9,476 bases of DNA, taken from Pseudomonadota bacterium (lineage in GTDB: Bacteria > Bdellovibrionota > Bdellovibrionia > Bdellovibrionales > JAEYZS01). Below are positions 6,272-9,476 of the stretch, one piece after another. The stretch covers positions 1 to 9,476 of the forward strand of contig JAEYZS010000163.1 of the NCBI GenBank assembly GCA_023427925.1, in the 5' to 3' direction. The stretch's first letter is position 1, and each line of letters begins with the position of its first letter. The notes beneath the pieces were generated by a model. The model was not told the origin of the DNA. It did no database searches and was given only the letters and a program-made list of their open reading frames with translations. The translations under genes and the position numbers were made by a program.

Positions 6272-6465
6272 ATATCCTCCATTGCAAATTAAATCAGCAA
6301 TAAGGATGCCAGCTCTAGCTCAAATTCATGCTAGTGCTACTACAATCGATGGGGCATTAAGGACCTTTAAAATAGATTTTTTATAAACCTCTGGGATCCC
6401 AAATTTCATTAAATATTCTTCACAAAAATATAAAACAACTCCTAGAATATTAGATGGGGGGATTC
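6272..6465. promoter_or_regulatory. Divergent promoter region between ku and the lipoprotein nuclease
   Basis: This 194-base A+T-rich stretch must carry the promoters of both divergent genes. Visible elements are a perfect 10-base palindrome TGGGATCCCA at 6392-6401, an inverted repeat CTAGC-N10-GCTAG at 6315-6334, and possible -10 words on the + strand (TATAAA at 6429-6434, TAGAAT at 6443-6448). I could not pair either with a convincing -35 at a usable distance: TTCACA at 6419 lies 18 bases from TAGAAT but would leave a leader of only about 11 bases. Assignment of exact promoters is not supported. Confidence 0.35.
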
Positions 6466-7299
6466 ATGAGTGTTTTTAGAATACAGGTGATATTTGTTTT
6501 CTTTTTATTGATGGCTGGTTGCTCGACTGCGCCAGTTTATGAGTCATTACCAACTTCGGTCCCATCTACAGAAAAATCTCAACAATTAGAAAAACGTGAG
6601 TATCCGAAAAAATTAGTTCCAATAAAAGACCCCAATCATGTTTTACTCGATCATAAATATTTTCAGATCGGTTACGATAAACAGTATCGATTGCCACGGT
6701 ATGTTCGATACACAGTTACTGCTGAGCAACTGAAAAACAAAAATGCCAAACGTAAAAATAAATTTATACCCGATCCAATCTTGGCAGAAAAAAATCTCCA
6801 TCCCGTTGTCACAAAGGACTATGTCAAATCCGGTTACGATCGCGGACACATGGCACCTTCTGCGGACTTTAGTTTCAGCCAAGAAGCCAATAACCTTACG
6901 TTTGTAATGTCCAACATGGCTCCCCAATCTCCTAATCTCAATCAGAAAGCGTGGAAGAGGCTCGAAGAGCAAGTTAGAAAATGGGGATGCGGTGAAGAAC
7001 GGATCACTGTTATAACTGGCCCAATCTTAACGCCAAACCTAGCCAAACTTAAAAGTGGTATTCCCGTTCCTGAGGAGTTCTATAAAATTGTAATTGACGA
7101 AACTCCACCTAAAAAAACTTTGGCCTTTATCTATAATCAAAAAGATGATCATAAGGTCAAATATCAAGAAAGAATCACAACTTTAGAAAATGTGCTTCAA
7201 AAAGCTAATCTTAATCCAGGTCTTTTTATGGAGCATGACAAGAACATACGAACTATTTCGTCACTAAATGATTGGAAAGAGGCCGCTTGCGGTCGATAA
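6466..7299 (+). CDS. Lipoprotein of the DNA/RNA non-specific endonuclease (DRGH) family
   Basis: 277 residues from the ATG at 6466, chosen because GGGGGG (6455-6460 region) sits 5 bases before it; an ATG at 6454 would lie ahead of that site. Residues 1-18 are a lipoprotein signal peptide with lipobox MAGC (Cys19). After a polar linker, a Serratia-nuclease-like domain (PF01223) follows. It shows DRGHMAPS at 125-132 with general base His128, then MSNMAPQSPNLNQKAWKRLE with metal ligand Asn159 and, eight residues on, Glu167, the same spacing as Asn119 and Glu127 in Serratia nuclease. VITGPIL (about 182-188) is the usual next strand. All catalytic residues seen in the family are in place, so it should cut DNA and RNA. 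Acting outside the cytoplasm, it could serve nutrient scavenging, competence or prey DNA digestion; the sequence does not decide. No immunity gene is adjacent. Confidence 0.92.
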   Translation: MSVFRIQVIFVFFLLMAGCSTAPVYESLPTSVPSTEKSQQLEKREYPKKLVPIKDPNHVLLDHKYFQIGYDKQYRLPRYVRYTVTAEQLKNKNAKRKNKFIPDPILAEKNLHPVVTKDYVKSGYDRGHMAPSADFSFSQEANNLTFVMSNMAPQSPNLNQKAWKRLEEQVRKWGCGEERITVITGPILTPNLAKLKSGIPVPEEFYKIVIDETPPKKTLAFIYNQKDDHKVKYQERITTLENVLQKANLNPGLFMEHDKNIRTISSLNDWKEAACGR

Positions 7300-7316
7300 A
7301 ATAATATATTGATCTT

Positions 7317-7356
7317 AGGCCAACTCTCCGCTATTTCATTGGTTTAGCGGAGGCCT
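7317..7356 (+). promoter_or_regulatory. Hairpin that contains the Shine-Dalgarno of the next gene
   Basis: TCCGCTA (7327-7333) pairs with TAGCGGA (7345-7351) around an 11-base loop, and AGGCC (7317-7321) can pair with GGCCT (7352-7356) beyond a 5-base bulge. The right arm holds GGAGG (7349-7353), the ribosome binding site 4 bases before the ATG at 7358. In RNA the stem would mask that site. There is no T-tract, so it is a poor candidate for a terminator of the nuclease gene. Confidence 0.5.
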
Positions 7357-7357
7357 T

Positions 7358-7789
7358 ATGATTAAGTTTTTTGTTTTAGCTATTTTTTCCATTCAATTAT
7401 TATCAACAAATGCTTCTGCATCTCGTGACTCTGTCGCGATATTTCATAGACCCAACAAAGTTGTCATACTTCTTAACGAAAAAAATGGAGCGCCACGATT
7501 ACACGCTCTTATGAAGTCGCTTGGGGCCGACCAAAATTTTGTTTATGAAAGCTACGATAGGAATCTACGCATCAAATGTGCAAGAAATGAAGAAGAATCG
7601 ACTTGCACCTTCGCAGTGGAGACAGGCGGCCTTGGAACAATCGGTAACAAACGTGTCGACGCTCTAATCCCCGCCATTGAACTCAACATCCAAAATGACT
7701 ATTCAATGCATTTTGAGAGCTCCATGCAGGATAAATTTCGCGTTATCATCAACTCCGATGGACTCGAGTTTGTCGGCACTAAAAAGTAA
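7358..7789 (+). CDS. Small exported protein of unknown function
   Basis: 143 residues; ATG at 7358 with GGAGG 4 bases upstream. Residues 1-22 are a Sec signal peptide (hydrophobic FFVLAIFSIQLL core, probable cleavage after ASA at about residue 22), so the mature protein of about 121 residues should be periplasmic or secreted. The mature part looks alpha/beta without membrane segments. It has two cysteines eight positions apart (IKCARNEEESTCTF, about residues 69-77), consistent with a disulfide after export. I recognise no family. It lies 58 bases after the nuclease gene on the same strand and may share its transcript, but a hairpin over its ribosome binding site suggests separate translational control. 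It converges on the GGDEF gene with only 4 bases between stop codons. Confidence 0.8.
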   Translation: MIKFFVLAIFSIQLLSTNASASRDSVAIFHRPNKVVILLNEKNGAPRLHALMKSLGADQNFVYESYDRNLRIKCARNEEESTCTFAVETGGLGTIGNKRVDALIPAIELNIQNDYSMHFESSMQDKFRVIINSDGLEFVGTKK

Positions 7790-7793
7790 AAAA

Positions 7794-9410
7794 CTAGTTT
7801 AAAGGGTCTACGACAACTGCAGGACCAGCTCTTGATGGCGTAAGAGGTGTGGTGGCAGTTTCAATATTTCCATCAGTTCCATATTTAGTTATGTCCTGGT
7901 TTAATGTCGATTTGTATTCTACTTTTGCTCGATTAGACAGTTCATTGGCGCGCATAAAAGCAGTATGAGCAGAATCATCGGATCTTATAATAGTAGCACC
8001 TATTGCCACTGATCCCTCTGAGGTTCTTTTGGCAAATACGGTTTCATATTTTTTAAGTTGTTGATCTTTAAATCTTGTGAAATCAAGTTGTGCAAGTCTC
8101 CTTTCGGACTCTGTTAAGGAGAGCCTGAATGAGTCTGGTAAATCATTATATTTAAAAGCTCGTCTCAAATCTGAGTGACTTCGGATCGTATTTGCAAATC
8201 CGCCCTCAAAGATCTTTTTTATTTCTGGATTACTGTAAACAGCATCACTAATTCTCTGAGAAATCTGCTGCACGACTGCTGGATTGCTTTCAGGTAGAAC
8301 AACTACAAGCTCATCCCCTCCAAACTTAAAGAATACATCATCTGATCTTAGAGTTTCTCGAATTGAGCGACCCACTTCAGAAAGGTACTTGTCCCCAGTG
8401 AGTAGCCCACCATCAAAGTGGTTAACTAGCCCCAAATCGTTAACATCGATAAGTAGCATTGAGCCTTTTCCTTTACTTTGATCAACTATGTCCGCAATAA
8501 TTATTTTCCCAACTTCTCCATTAGCATCGATCGCTCGAGTCTTAGAATCCACAGGCACTTCTCGATCCTCGACATGAATTTTTCCATCCGCACCTACAAC
8601 CTTTCTTTCGTACTTTAAAACATTAGTCCCGCTTGGTAATGTGACTTCCCTTAAGGTTCCATTTCGTGAATGCAACAACACTCGCTGAGGGACTTGTGCC
8701 ACTGTGGTTCCTACTCCACGAACTGCACTTGCTGCGATATCCAAGCTTTCTGCTAACGACAAGTTTTTGGTGGCTTCTGCTTCCTTTAGAGCTTTTAGGA
8801 AATTATTTGTTGAACGCGCAACAGTAGCTGCTCCACGAGTGGAATTTATTGCAATGCCCGCTCCAATAGCCGCCAAAAATACTTCATCCACGGCTCTGCA
8901 GATGATTTGCGTTTGTTCCTTTACAGGCTTACAAAAAAATCCTTTTGAGTGTTCTATTAATCCATTTTTTAGATCAACTGCATATTGCTTAAATCCTTCC
9001 CAATAGGATTTAGCTGTCTCCCACATTTCCTTATTTCGTTTCGCTCCGTGATCTGCAATTCGGCTCGCCATCTCAGATGGAGAAAGATCTCCCGCAAGGG
9101 CAGCTTGATAATATCCAAGGTTATGTTGAATTGCCCATTTAGGAGTATGGTATAGTACGATCTTAAAAAAATCATATATTCCAGTAATGCCTCCAACAAT
9201 GAAATTCCTATGACCTTTTAAGCAACCCAACATCGGATCGAGAATACTATCGTTAATTTTATTGGAACGACATTCTTCTTCAGTAATGTCTGCTAATTGA
9301 CTTGCAAATTGGTATAGCGGAGTTTCCACTGCACATTTAATGTCCTGAAGTGGATTGGCCTTTACTGACATGCTAAGCAAAATGGTTAGAATCAAAATTA
9401 CTTTATTCAT
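7794..9410 (-). CDS. Exported or membrane-associated GGDEF-domain protein (probable diguanylate cyclase)
   Basis: 538 residues; ATG at 9410, Shine-Dalgarno weak. Residues 1-18 form a Sec-type signal sequence (VILILTILLSM, possible cleavage after VKA). Residues 19-175 are a region I do not recognise, with five cysteines (26, 47, 63, 160, 171). A moderately hydrophobic stretch at about 176-188 (EVFLAAIGAGIAI) could be a short second membrane segment. The GGDEF domain runs from about 316 to 500: Asp322 (metal), Asn330 and Asp340 (guanine contact), GGDEL at 364-368 and the inhibitory-site RxxD at Arg355-Asp358, five residues upstream. Compared with usual domains, about 60 extra residues lie between the helix after GGDEL and the VAIGATII strand (467-474). 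Active-site residues suggest synthesis of cyclic di-GMP from GTP. If the domain is really outside the membrane, substrate would be lacking; if the segment at 176-188 spans the membrane, it would face the cytoplasm. Confidence 0.85.
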   Translation of the reverse strand: MNKVILILTILLSMSVKANPLQDIKCAVETPLYQFASQLADITEEECRSNKINDSILDPMLGCLKGHRNFIVGGITGIYDFFKIVLYHTPKWAIQHNLGYYQAALAGDLSPSEMASRIADHGAKRNKEMWETAKSYWEGFKQYAVDLKNGLIEHSKGFFCKPVKEQTQIICRAVDEVFLAAIGAGIAINSTRGAATVARSTNNFLKALKEAEATKNLSLAESLDIAASAVRGVGTTVAQVPQRVLLHSRNGTLREVTLPSGTNVLKYERKVVGADGKIHVEDREVPVDSKTRAIDANGEVGKIIIADIVDQSKGKGSMLLIDVNDLGLVNHFDGGLLTGDKYLSEVGRSIRETLRSDDVFFKFGGDELVVVLPESNPAVVQQISQRISDAVYSNPEIKKIFEGGFANTIRSHSDLRRAFKYNDLPDSFRLSLTESERRLAQLDFTRFKDQQLKKYETVFAKRTSEGSVAIGATIIRSDDSAHTAFMRANELSNRAKVEYKSTLNQDITKYGTDGNIETATTPLTPSRAGPAVVVDPLN

Positions 9411-9456
9411 GGGCCAACACCCAGCTTCTTAAAGTTCTTTTGATTTTAGAAAATTC

Positions 9457-9470
9457 AGAATCGTGATTCT
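9457..9470 (-). promoter_or_regulatory. Short dyad upstream of the GGDEF gene
   Basis: AGAATC (9457-9462) and GATTCT (9465-9470) are perfect inverted copies with a 2-base spacer, about 47 bases upstream of the GGDEF start codon. The flanking TTC and GAA extend the symmetry imperfectly. It may be a regulator-binding site, but such short dyads are common by chance in A+T-rich DNA. Confidence 0.25.
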
Positions 9471-9476
9471 TTGAAA

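Noticed and set aside
6643..6972. 109-codon frame on the minus strand opposite the nuclease
   Set aside because: It is antisense to conserved catalytic codons of the nuclease and has no start signals.
7791..7800. Palindrome AAACTAGTTT between the convergent stop codons as a bidirectional terminator
   Set aside because: It has no room for a loop or U-tract and is too short to form a stable hairpin.
8284..9199. Three small frames (8284-8481 +, 8704-9006 +, 8969-9199 -) within the GGDEF gene
   Set aside because: They are shadows of the GGDEF reading frame without ribosome binding sites.
1..9476. CRISPR array, tRNA, rRNA or insertion sequence
   Set aside because: No regularly spaced repeats, cloverleaf-like segments, rRNA-like stretches, transposase frames or terminal inverted repeats were found by reading both strands.

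Overview
The window is a compact, A+T-rich stretch (roughly 40% G+C by eye) of a Gram-negative chromosome. Two lipoprotein signal peptides, two further Sec-type signal peptides, and long lysine- and serine-rich proteins point to a free-living bacterium with an outer membrane. The style (many exported proteins of unknown role, a secreted-looking GGDEF protein, Ku with LigD) recalls Bdellovibrionota or a related deltaproteobacterial lineage, but this is an inference from style and not from a marker gene. No rRNA, tRNA, CRISPR, insertion sequence or phage structural gene was seen.

Layout. 114-989 (+): lipoprotein with a serine/glycine/isoleucine repeat pattern, probably a beta-solenoid. 991-1639 (-): two overlapping small membrane-protein genes, the first a holin-III/YqjE-like protein. 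1782-2042 (-): a 68-residue protein that is 72% Gln plus Asn, with a strong ribosome binding site, a leader dyad and its own terminator. 2043-2355: a gene-free, relatively G+C-rich intergenic region. 2356-2889 (+): hemerythrin-like protein with its own terminator. 2966-6271 (-): a ku-ligD operon for bacterial non-homologous end joining. 6466-7299 (+): lipoprotein of the DRGH (DNA/RNA non-specific) endonuclease family. 7358-7789 (+): small exported protein of unknown function, with its Shine-Dalgarno inside a hairpin. 7794-9410 (-): exported or membrane protein with a well-conserved GGDEF (here GGDEL) diguanylate cyclase domain.

The most striking point is in ligD. The reading frame is broken 281 codons in, inside the ligase domain, exactly at an A-AAA-AAA heptamer directly followed by UAA. 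A single -1 shift restores a full 824-residue PE-LIG-POL LigD with every catalytic motif that I could identify. This could be a programmed frameshift, polymerase slippage on A7, a recent mutation or a sequencing error.

Ku binds broken ends and LigD processes, fills and seals them. The membrane-helper genes, the hemerythrin and perhaps the Q/N-rich protein are of the kind often found in stationary-phase or stress regulons, so the central block 991-6271 may be a small stress and DNA-repair neighbourhood. That reading is inference from context. The flanking genes encode envelope or exported proteins with no evident link to repair.
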